The notes under the pieces are model-generated. The model saw only the letters and a list, made by a program, of their open reading frames with translations, was not told where the DNA came from and ran no database searches. Of a DNA stretch of 35,112 nt, positions 11,901-23,900 are shown one piece after another. Source of the stretch: Cruorifilaria tuberocauda (Eukaryota > Nematoda > Chromadorea > Rhabditida > Onchocercidae); assembly GCA_013365365.1 (NCBI GenBank), contig JABVXU010000554.1, positions 1 to 35,112 of the forward strand, given 5' to 3'. The translations under genes were made by a program, and so were the position numbers. Numbering within the stretch: position 1 is the first letter of the stretch; each line of letters begins with the position of its first letter.

Positions 11901-14900
11901 TAATACTTGTCAATTTTTTATTGTTTTGCAACTTAATGATAATGGTTTTGAATAAGTAAAAGAAAGTTTGGTACCATCTATTGATAATGAAAATCTCTCT
12001 AAGAGAATTTTCTTCTTTTCCTTCAAAAATAATTACACTTTTTGAAAGAAATAAATAATTATACTCTATTTTTCCTTTTTTTTCTTGGTTATATTGATCT
12101 ATATGAAAATTTATTACTTTTGATAGGAAATTTTGCAACACAAGCTTTTTCTATTTTTCAGAATAATTTCATTGAATGTAAAAAAGCATTCAATTTAGAT
12201 GAAGCTTCAATTCATTCAAATTGAATGCACTTAACATCACGAATAGCTTTATTTTGAAATCATCCGTAAAATTTTACCCCAAAAGTTATTAGCTTAGTTT
12301 TAAGGTATCATTTTTAACATTGTTGATATGTAAATAACAGTTTGTGTTGTTCATTGTACGGAAGAGGGAGAGGAATTTATGTTTTTGGTAGAGGAGAAAA
12401 TTTCACCTGGAATTTCTCCTCTTCCAGATGAATTTTTAGGATATGAAGTATTGATTATTGTATCGGTAATAAACACAGGTAAATCTTTACGTATTGCAAG
12501 AATTTTGATTTTGATAGCAAAAGCTGAAAAATGTTTGAGAATTGCGCAATGCAATGCTTCAAGTACCCAATTAGATGCATAGAAATGACTAATTATTTAT
12601 TCATGCTGTTTTTTAATTGTTCAAAACAATAAACATTGATATTTAACAAAGAAAAATAAGCATTAGAGAATGTAAAGTACGAATTATTGATATAAATCAG
12701 TATGAGGAAGAAATTCACACAATTAATTAACATAAGATAATTATTAGTAATCTAAAAAATCTCTTTTCAAAAATTTTGAAGTATACAAAGTATTATTTCA
12801 TGTAAAAATTATAAATTTAATTTTAAATTTATAGTTAATTTCTTTCTTATTTCGATTAGATTTTCTCCAGTAATTTTGAATGAGTAAAATATGCATTACT
12901 ACCTGTTAATCATCTACCTCTTTTTAGCTAACAAAATTAACCAAAAAGACAGAATGAATCATTTCGAAATTCAAAAATTCTAAATTTGAATTATTCATTT
13001 TGTTGCTTTCAACATAATGTTTTGGATATTTCGTTGAAATATATTTTGCGGCAATAGCTTAATTTAATATTTAGAAATGTAATGAAAATTTCGTTTAGAT
13101 TGGATAGTAGAAATGAAGAAAGTTGGAAAAAGTTTTATAGTCAAAAAAAGAATTTTTGGGAATTTAAGTGAACTGAAAAAAATTTCCCGTAAATACTGCT
13201 TTTTCATTCATAGACCATAGTATGCATGCAATTTAAATGAAAGAATTAAATGAGAGAAAAGAATGGAAAAAAGAGCATTTGTTGAGGAAAATACTTTTGT
13301 TGACCTTATCTTGTACCTTATATTTCTATTTAGGAAGTTATATCAGATTCCAAATTTTTCAACTCTTTTCACTCACTGACTTATAATTTTAGCTCTTTTG
13401 ATTGAAGCTATTTTTTCCTTTCAGTTCTCGCCGTTTTTCGGAATAATTCGATTTTGATAAATATCCAGAAAGTATTTTTGTATTGATTTTTTTAATCCAT
13501 TATAATTCGTGTGGGATAATCATGATTTCGTATAAACTGAAAAATGATATTTTCCCGGTATTTCTCAAAAATCCACATATTTTTACTTTTTTCAATAATT
13601 ACATTGCAATTAGCTTCAACAGCAATGTCATCTACAATCTTTATCCATTTCAATTTAATTATTCTCAGCTAACATGTCAGTCTCAAATTTGAAAGTGTAT
13701 CGAAGAATATTTAAAAATAGATTTAATTGATTTATTCTGTTTCGATGTCTTCATTAAAATTTCAAACTATACATATCTGTTAGTCTCTTTAAATCTTTGC
13801 TTAATGGTTAAAACTTCTTTTGCCCCATATAAATTTTAGGTAAGAATGAATTTTAGGAAATTAATTTTATCGGATTTCATATAATCACTGATTATATTAC
13901 ATTCACAGATACATTAATAAATAATCAAAAATTGATCAATTCTTCCCAAGAAGGAAAAAAGTAATTTGTCGGAAATCAATGTACATCGAAAATCAAGTTG
14001 AAAATTTTACGCCTAGTAACAATAATTAAATTCATCGTACTTCTCCTTCTTGTTACTCGCATTCTCCACATGCCTAAAACAAATGCAATTATCCAAGCAA
14101 ACCATTTTTCGTAGCATTAGCCAGAGAAGTAACGGCAAGCTTATTTAATAATAGGCTTCCTTCCGCCCACCTCTTCTTCTTCCGCCTTTTTTTTGCCAGG
14201 ACTTATTGATTTCCTCAAATAATATTCATTCATTTTATAGCTCATTTTATTTTTCTTACCTTACGCTTTCTGGTTTTGATATGAGAATTTAAAAGAAAAG
14301 AAAGAGAGAGAGATAGAGGTGAAAGAAAGAAAGAAAGAAGAGAATGAATGTTTCTTGCTCTAATTGAAACAATCTTTGATGTCGTGCAAATTTGAATTAC
14401 ATCATGTTTTCAATGCATGTTAGCATGCGTGAAATCAATGCATGCTATTGCTTACTTGCATCTGAACTTATTTCTAATGCAAAAAGAATGTAATTTAATT
14501 ATTTAAAATTTGCAAATTTAATTAATCCTGCACAAAAAATTACCGTATTTCTATTTTGCAATTCTTTTGTAAGTTTTTTCTCTTTTTTTTCTGTAACTAA
14601 TGATTTAAAGTATTTATTGATTGACATTATCACTAAATATTTTTATTCTAGAAGAGACACTTCGATAGTTTTTTTATGTTTTTGTAATTTGATTTAAATT
14701 TCAAACTGCATCATATGATAGTTGAAAGATAAAGTTACACTTTGTGATATTTGTTATCACGCGGTAATAATACCGATTAGTTACTGTATTTTTTATTTAA
14801 AAATATCTTACTATTTTATTTTTCAAATTTCAACTATGTCAACTAGAAGTTATAATTCTAGCTGTTTCAATTTTTGAAATTATCAATGAAAATGATGATA

Positions 14901-17900
14901 AAAAGAGTTTCATTTAATTGCAACTGAAACAATCCTTCTGCAATTTTTTCTCCCTTTCTTCTAAAATTCATTGACTAATTTTTGCATAAAAATTTCCCCA
15001 TAATCTTAAGCTTAAAATAAGCATCCATTCCATAACTCAATAATTGCCATATAATACCAAATTGGATTAACCGACGAATGAAGGATTACAAACGTTCCAA
15101 TTTTATTTGATTTTCAATACTTACATTTTGATTCAAAAATTTTTAAGTACAACTGAACGAAGAAAATTTCAAACTTTTGGAAATATAAAAAAATGAAACG
15201 AAGAAATTGTAATTGTCAAAAGCGTGCAAACTGAATTTTAAAGAAGTTCAAATTTTCAAAAATGCAACTAAATGAAAAAAGAATGATGATATAATTCATT
15301 TAAAGTTTGAAATTTTTTATAGTCAATTTTTCTTCTTTTTTGACGGTTATGACCTTTAAACTATTTGTTAAAATAGAATAAAATGGCAAATGTTAAATGA
15401 GTTTCAAATAAATCAAATTCATTATCAGCTTTTCATAATTACATTTTATACTTATTACAAACACTTTTTAAACGAAACTCAACGATAAAGAGATAATCAA
15501 TGATATTTAACAAATAACATAACGTAATCTTATATGTGCAAAATATATGCTAATGCTCAAAATGCTAAATTATTGCAAAAAAGAAACTTTTCGTTTAACA
15601 AACTTATGTGGTCGGCATTTTAACTTCTGAAAGCTTTTTTCTTTGCTCTTTTCAGGCGAAGTTTTTGTTGGACATAATTAATTAGCTATGAAAGCTTCTT
15701 CACTAATTGTTTCTTCTAAACAGAATATTTTCCTTCCTTTTCATCGCAAACAAAACTTCACATTTTCCGTCTCTTAGCTATTCCTTCAATTTCGATTGAT
15801 TCAGCAAAAAAAATAGAGAATATTTTATTAGGAAAAGTGGAAGGAGAAAAGGAATAATAAAGTGCATTTATGAATTAAGAAAAAAAACTTTTATCATTTT
15901 ACATCAAAGAATTATTTTTTAAATAATTAAGCTTAAGCTTAATTATCCTTGTGTGATTTATTTATTCATTTAAAATTCTTTCCATTCATTTACTCAATTT
16001 GTTTCAAACAATCTCATCTTCATTCAAAATATTCCAATTCATTCTCATTTGAGAAAATGAATTAAAAAAGATTGCTTTCAATTTCATTAGAATAAAACAA
16101 TAAACTTTCTACGTTGTTTCAACTTCAATGTGTGACACATTTCGTAATCTTCAGAAATTTCGAGAAATTCATTTGACTAATGAATAATATTCTGGCCAAG
16201 TTTACCTTGGCCAAAAATAATATTGGATCTTTTTTTTGCTCTTTTAACTTTATTAATACTTATTTCTTTTGTGAATTCTATGATATCTTGCTACTGTATT
16301 GTATATTTAGCCCATCTCGCAAAGTAGTAATGTAAACTGGAAAATATTAGCCTACTCTTCTAGGCTCTAATCGATTTATGGAATTACTTGCTTATTTTCT
16401 TGCTTTTAAACTGTACATTTAAATTAAATGAAAATTAATTTTTCTGTTTTTTGATTAAACTAGTAGTAGTTTAAAGTTTAAATTATCTTTAAGTTATTTA
16501 AGCTCAAATATTATTTTATTGTTAGTATCGATCGAAGCTATTTTTAAGCGAAATGAACTTTTCGTACTTTTTTAAAATTATTTGAGAATAGGTCGCTGTT
16601 TGTCTTCTTTTATTCGTCGAATAAAAGAAAGTAATAAGCATATCTTTAATTAGTTTCTAGTATGAATACAATTTATACTTAACATTTTATCATGATCTTG
16701 CAAGTGACGCATTCTTACTGCTATCAATATTTTACTTATTATAACTATTTATAGCTTTATAAAATATTATAACTTATTATAACTAATTAATATCAATATT
16801 TCACTAATTATAATTAGTAATTAGATGATTGCAATTAATAAAATAACTGAAAAAATAGCTGAAATAAATAGAAATAAATTGATAAAGTGCCAAAAAAGAA
16901 TCAAATACGGTAATGAATAATTTTTTTTAACTTTAACTGAAGAAAAAATTAAATTTCTAAAATTTCTAAAAATTTTTATCAAAAAAAAACGAAACAAAAT
17001 AATCGCGCAATTTTATTGCGAGTAAAATTAATAGAATAAAAAAGATTTGCATTGAAATTCATTGATTAAGTAAGTAAATGATTTTACTTGGAAATTGTTT
17101 TTCACTTCCTTTCTCTTTTTTATTTAAACGAATTTGTAAATAACATGATGAAAAAATGTTTGTCAAAATTATCAAACAAGCATTTACGTCATCAATTCAT
17201 TTACTTAAGTTTTTTTCATTCATATCATTTCTCCAGTAATTTTAGTGAAGAGAAGCAGTGAAGAACGACGTGGGAAGTCGGATAGTCGAACAATTGAATT
17301 CGATAGGAAAATCGGTTAGATTTCACTTTCATTTTTCTCAAATTTGCTTTATTACTAAATAACATTTATTAATTTCGACGATATTCTCTTCTTCCTCAAT
17401 TAACTTTTTCCATGCTAATGAGATAATTCATTAATTATCTTCCTACTTCGTTCAATTGATTTATCCAATTTCAAATCAAGATTTGCCCTCTGAGACTTAT
17501 TTCGCTTCATTCTACTCGAAAATGAAACAATTCGAAATTTGAATTACAGGAATTAGCACAATAATTTGGAATTTGAATAGCAATTTACGGATGTTTCAAA
17601 GCTTAACAACACATAATAATAAGATCAATCTGAACTATATCACAGTAATAATCATTCTTAAGCTACAATGATAATCTCCCAATCTCTTTTTTCTTTAAAA
17701 ATTACTAATATTTGATTAAGAAAGATGAATTTATCAGTTTTGTTTTAAAATTTTCAAGTTTCAAATGAATTCTCATTATTACCATTATTATAGAAATAGA
17801 AATGTATTTTTTTTTTCAATTTTGAACGGAGTTCTTTTTCCACCTCGCTCTCTTCTCTCTCTCTCTCTCTCTCCGACCCTGCTATCCATTCACCAGGGAA

Positions 17901-20900
17901 AAATGGTTTAAGTCGTTAACAACTTGCATTTACTACTTTCACAATATTTTCTGAGAAACGAGCCAAGAAATAACATAGCATCTCATAAGTTTGATGGCCT
18001 TACAATCAGCTAATCTTATCTCTTTTCATGCCTATCATCATTGGTTAGGCCTTTGGCTTATCGGAGGGGAAAGCTCTAATTTTGCCCCATATTTTATAAT
18101 TTGGTTCTTTCCAATTAAAATTAAACAAAATTTTGAAATAAAAATATTCGAATAAAATTATTCCAATTTTATTTAATTTTTTTTAAATGCAATGCAATAA
18201 CCTTTAAAATTTTATTTAATAATTAATAATTTTTCTCGTTTTGTCGTTTTAAACTTTTTCCTTCTCTTTCGTATTGTATAAAATTTTTAATCTAATTTTA
18301 TTTTAGCTGATAAGGAAGATGTGGAAGATATGCGACACTGTGCTATCGTTGATCAACCACATCGTTGCCCAGGTCAACACGGATACTATGCAGTAGACGG
18401 ACGTGAACAGGTAACCCAAAAGTGGGGAAGCAAACATGAGGAAGTGCCTTCATTCGATTTACACGCTGTTATACTCGAGGTAATCTAATACTTTAATATA
18501 TTGAAAAGTTACTGTATTATGCTTATTTATCATTGCTCGAAATATTTTACTTTTATTTTTAATTAAAAGAAATGCAAAGAAACAAAAAAGAAAAGCGAAA
18601 ATGAATTGCGACAAGAAATTTATCGAAGAATGGATAATTAATGTCATGTAATAAAATCGCAAATTTAATTTCCAATTTTTAAACAATTCAAAAAGCGAAC
18701 AAACAAGCGAAGAAATATTGTGAAAAATATTAACTGCAATATTGAAATCATTAATTCGCAAATGAACTTTATATGAGCATCAATCAATCGATATTGATCG
18801 AATTTTAAAATGATAAAGGAAATAATCGAACATTTCAAAAATCTAAAATAAATTAGAATAAAGGGAAAAAGGATGCGGCAATTTCTCTCTTTCCAATAAT
18901 TCAAACATTACATTATCATTTTTTGGAAAAAAACCAAAATGATTGAATGGAACCAATTAACTTTTAGCAAATTATCCATAAGTTATTGATAAACTGATGA
19001 AATCAATCATTTTTGATTGATTAGGTGATAAAAAGAATTATCAATACGTATGCATGTATATCGCTGAAATTTTTTTTTAACATTTATATTCTATACAATA
19101 TATAGCTGAGAATTTCCAAAAATAAAATAAATAAAATTTATTAAATTAAATATTTCTTCCAAACAAAAAAAAATCAAAAATTTTTTAAACTAAATATTAT
19201 TTGATCGTATCATTTTACTATCAATCAATAATGAACATAATTTGTAGAAATTATTTATATTTGTCTGAAGGAAAATTAGTAAATTATAGATAGCAAAGAA
19301 GGAAAGAGATAAAATGGTACGAGAAAAAGGACAAAATTCAAGTGATAATGATAAGCGTCCGAGTAATTTCAGCAATTCTCGTCGACGGTTAGTTCCGTCT
19401 TTTTAATACTGAAAAAATTGGAATTTTCCAGTTCGATTCAAATTGATAATGCAAATTTTTATTTTTGTCGAATAATTTTAATTTATTTTTGATTTCATTA
19501 ATATTTCACTTATTAATTATCACACCTTCTTTCATATATTCACTTCCTGCCAGAATTTAGAGTTCAATTAACAATTGCTATAGCCTATTGATCAACTTGA
19601 TCAAGTTGAATAATTTACTCAAATTCTTACTCATTTTACAACCGTAATAATTAATTAAAGCAAGATATAACTTTTTTTTTTAAAATAATCCTTAAAAGTA
19701 AGTTAAAAAATGATTTCAGTAAAAATGGAATTATCAATAATTACTTTCATTCTTTTCTTTTACTCTTTTTTTACAACTTTTTTCTTTTTTTTATATCAAT
19801 TATTATGCTTGAATAGGTTTGAAAAAAATGAAGAAAAGAAGCATTTATCAGTGATTAAAATAAAGAACAAGGAAAAAAATGAGAGAGAGAGAGAGGGAGG
19901 AAGGGGGAGAGAAAATAAGGGAGAGAGAGAGGGAGACAGGTTATACGGAAGATAGGCTTTTCCTTTCTCTTGTTAAATAGGCTTTTATAGGTTTTCGACG
20001 AAATAGTCAGAACAACATCCTTTTCTCCTCTCTTTTTCACCTCTCTCTCTTTCCCTCTCTCTGTCTTTTTCCCCTTTTTACCCTTTTCTCTTTATTTACT
20101 CTCTTTTTTATATTTCAGCAAAAGTTAAGTCTAATAAATACATGCTTAATCTTACTTATTAACTTACTTATATAGAATTATCCGTTAAGATTTCCTTGCG
20201 TTTGTTTTTTTCTGGTTTGAAAATTAAACGAAAAAATTTTCTATAACTTTTTTCAGCTTTTTTCTCTTTCCGATTTGTCAACATTGGAAATAACTCAAAA
20301 TAATTTTATTTTCAACTAGGATAATGATTATTTTTAAATATTAGAATAATGATTATTTGATAATCAGTTGATAAATTTGTAAGACATATATATTCCTGAG
20401 AAAGAGCTGCCGGATGCAAAAACGGAAATTCATCTTTTGCGTGCAAATGTATTTCATTAATATTTTCCAATCGTTAATTTTTTTTCTAGCAATTTATTCA
20501 ATCAATTAATATAAATTAGATAATCGGAAAATTTTTTTTGATATTATGTTTGGAATTTGTCTTTTCATAATTCTTTGATCGCTGATAAGATAATTGTTCA
20601 AATATTCTACGAAGCGATTTATAACTTTTCCGTATGATATAAATTTTGTCTTCCTGCTTATTCGGTCATTTCTATCAAAAATACGCTCGAATAACTTGCA
20701 GAAAAGAATTATCTCATTGATTGTGTAAGGTAATTACTGGCCAGGTAACCATCCTTGAATGAGGTTGTCACCATTCTTTTAACTCATAATCTGATCTCGG
20801 CCATATCAATTTCTATGATGCAAGGATGAAATCAATTAATTTTGAAAAAATTTTGATTTATTTCATTTAATCAATATTTTTATCAAACGACTTAATGATA

Positions 20901-23900
20901 GCATAATATTATTTGATATATATGAATAGCTGTAAGTTTTTGTTATTTTTCTCAATGGAAAAGAAATTTTTTTTTTTGAAAATGAGAAATTGCTTTTGAA
21001 TATATTTGTTTTTTAATTGAACTGGATCTTAATTGAAGCAATAATATTAGCAAAAGCTTAATTAATAGCTAACCTTTGACATAAGAGACCGTCTTACTCG
21101 TAGGGATTTATTCCACAAAAAAAATTTCATTTAGTTAAATTTAAACAGTAGTATTAGAATATATATATAGCAACATGCCTCAATCTTATGGCGCAAAAGT
21201 ACCATTGCATAGCACAAATACATTTAATAAAATATCAATTTCATTTGCTAACACCAAACTGTTACTTATTGCTAGTAATAGGAGAAATTTCATCGGAAGC
21301 TTAAAATGAATTGATACTTACAGTATTTGAGTGAACGATCGAGCTGAAATTTTATTTGTTTAAAATTCTACGCATTGTTTGTTTGAGAATAATTTCTACG
21401 TTTCATATCTCTATGCTAATAATATAACACATTGCCAAATCAAGTTGAAATTTTCATTAATTACAAAATCAAATTTAAATTTTTCTGAAATCTTTGTTTT
21501 TCCATTAATCATTTTTTTTCGATTATTGTAACATAATCTCATACATTTTACCAAATTTTCTTTCTCATTTCTTTTCTCTCAAAACTATTTCAATTTGATT
21601 GAAGCAACGATCGATCAAATAATCTCATGTGGGTATTTACAAAATACTGACATGTGATTGTAACCATTTTGGTATGAAATGATCCCTTCCATTTACTCTT
21701 CTCTCTCCTCTTAATTTAATTAAAAGTAAAAAAAAGAGAAATATATTGATAGGATTGAAATCAAATTAAAGTTTGGTGAAGTTTTAACTAAACTTTTTGG
21801 AAAAAAAATGATATTTGTATACTTTTGCCCTTTCATTGAGCCAGTGGAAAAAAAAGAGAGCGAGAAGCTTAGCATTAAAATATGATAAAGTTATAGGCTT
21901 TTCAAAGTTTTGCATCCCAGGGGTCGTTCCAACTTATTTGCTGCTTGTTTTGCTTTTCCAAACGAAGTCGTTTTTCTTTTTTTGTTTTTTTTTCATTGAA
22001 AATTCGAACGAAAAAAGAAAAATGACCCAGCTTTTTGGCAAATTTTGTTTCGTCAGTTGATATTATGCTATGCTTTTCGTCAAAGTTTAACTTTTGCCAT
22101 TGTTGTACTAAGTTAACTTATCAAGTGGTCCTCTACTCAAATCTCTTCCTTGTCTCTTCATTTCTACTATTTTCTTGATCCAAAATTATTCCTTATCTTG
22201 ATTTGTATAAACTTCATAATAAATCTTCGAATTAAAACTATTTCTTTACATATTCGTTTATATTTGTTATTTATAACAAATCTCTTATCCAAAACTAATA
22301 TAATGCTAAATAACTGTAACAGATAAAGATCGGAAATTCCAACTACTTATATTTAAACTTTATGAGTAGAAGTGCACGTATCATTTTAACATTTAATGTG
22401 TTAAGTTTTTCAAATAAAGTGTTGATTAAAAAATTTCATTGATGATTAAATTTCATTTCAGCGTAAAAATTGAGCATATCGCATAAATTTTTTCGATAAA
22501 AAAAAAAGAATAAATCTCCCACAGATTATTTCTTTTTAATTAAAATATTTAAACTGCGGAAATTTTCTTATTTAAAAATTTGATTTCCAAGAAATTTTTA
22601 ATTATTTGATTTAACTATTTGTTATTGATATTTCTTTATTGATTTCTAATTATTTCATTTATAAAATTTACTATAATTATTATTTGGTTTATATATTTTA
22701 AGCTGCTTATATTGAATAATAAAAATTGGTTTGCAGTATATAGTTGATATTTAAAGTTGCTTCATAAATCGCATTATAAGCGCTTACTGATATCATTTAA
22801 CTGTTTTTAATAGTTATGAATGAAATATTATCAGTTATTTCAGGATGAAAATAAAATTGCTATTCCATTAATCAAAATTTGTTACGCTTTTTCTTTTTTC
22901 TGTTTTTGCTTAACTTGGAAACAATTTTTCTCTTTCTTTTTTTGTTTGTTTTTTCTTTCCGATTTCATTTCACCCATTCCTCTGGGTATCATCGAGAAGT
23001 AACTATGCAAGAAGTTATACGATCAGCTTCATCCGCCCTATCATCTCTTGTATCTTCTGATGTTGCTTTGGTATCAAGCATTGATGAAATGAGGAAACCA
23101 TTGATAAAACGACATAATCGTGGTAAATCTTTAATCGTCGAAACATCTGATTTACTTTTCCGTCCAATCATTGTCAGCGATGGAAACGATAATAGCAAAG
23201 ATTGCTACTACTATGATGTTTACAGGTTATTCATTTTATATTAAATAACAAATGATATGAATTTCCTCTTCTGCGAATATCGAAGAAAAAAAAACAAAAC
23301 CTGGAATGACTTATAAATAAATGCACACAGATGTGAAACTTAAACCTAATTAAGATAAAATCGAGAAGTGTAATGTGAAATGAATGATATGCTTTTTTCT
23401 AATCTTCCTTCAACATTATATTTGATTATATCAATATCATGCATCACGAAAATCTTTTAGTTTAATAATGGATCATTGACTAGGTTTGAAGGTTTCACCA
23501 ATCATCAAATATCACGGCAGAACTACCTCATTCTACAATCTTAGCTTTGCTTATTTTATCATGGCATCTATTTTATATATAGTGCAAAAAACAATACTGT
23601 AATTTCATTATAGCATTGTTGTTTTTTTAAGATGATAATATCATTTGTCATTTAGAAAAATAATAATAAGTAATAGTTTTTAAGATGAAACTGTTTTTTG
23701 CTAATTTATTTTTATAATCTCAAAATACTTATGATTTTGTACTGGTTACTTATATTTCTCTAATTCTTACAACATGAACATGAATAATTTCCCTTAATAT
23801 CATCATTATTATTATTATTATTATCGTCACATGTTAACGTAATACTATGATTACTGTAATGTTAATAACAATAAATATAACCATAGAATATTTAACATAT

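Larger units (their letters stand above)
8997..12340 (+). other. Intron 1 of the unrecognised gene
   Basis: About 3.3 kb of AT-rich sequence. It contains two short same-strand ORFs resembling secreted peptide precursors (9661-9786 and 9868-10122) and an exon-like stretch ending near 12228. Otherwise stops are frequent in all frames. Confidence 0.5.
12479..17245 (+). other. Intron 2 of the unrecognised gene
   Basis: About 4.8 kb. It holds a TGCATG element at 13223 and a cluster at 14414-14444, a purine tract at 14291-14345, and palindromes at 15923-15946 and 16605-16629. Short exon-like pieces follow good acceptors at 13425 (TCCTTTCAG region) and 15655, but neither gives consistent phase. A GC-richer patch at about 14040-14200 is open for some 40 codons without a start. 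Confidence 0.5.
18480..22843 (+). other. Intron 4 of the unrecognised gene
   Basis: About 4.4 kb. It contains a palindrome (19592-19609), paired GA- and CT-rich tracts (19880-20105), a TGCATG at 19051, and two short coding-like ORFs at 19314-19407 and 21175-21309. The minus-strand open stretch at 18459-18761 is low-complexity hydrophobic sequence and looks like chance. Confidence 0.5.

Noticed and set aside
12351..12554. 67-residue minus-strand open frame
   Set aside because: It is the antisense of exon 2, which has matching acceptor, donor and phase on the + strand.
13425..13482. Possible exon after a good CTTTCAG acceptor (VLAVFRNNSILINIQK)
   Set aside because: Enters in phase 1 but its donor leaves in phase 0, which does not fit exon 3; probably chance.
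14039..14155. GC-richer stretch open for about 40 codons
   Set aside because: No start codon and no matching splice sites; several frames are open at once.
16193..16213. Small hairpin TGGCCAAG / CTTGGCCA
   Set aside because: Eight-base stem with a 5-base loop; such small hairpins are expected in 35 kb.
18459..18761. 100-residue minus-strand open frame
   Set aside because: Low-complexity Phe/Ile/Leu/Asn composition typical of chance ORFs in AT-rich DNA; it overlaps the donor of a supported + strand exon and has no splice or start support.
19710..20040. Open frames rich in Glu/Arg/Gly (+) and Leu/Ser/Pro (-)
   Set aside because: They are translations of the GA/CT simple-sequence tracts.
22989..23198. 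69-residue minus-strand open frame
   Set aside because: Shadow of exon 6; the + strand reading continues in phase into exon 7.
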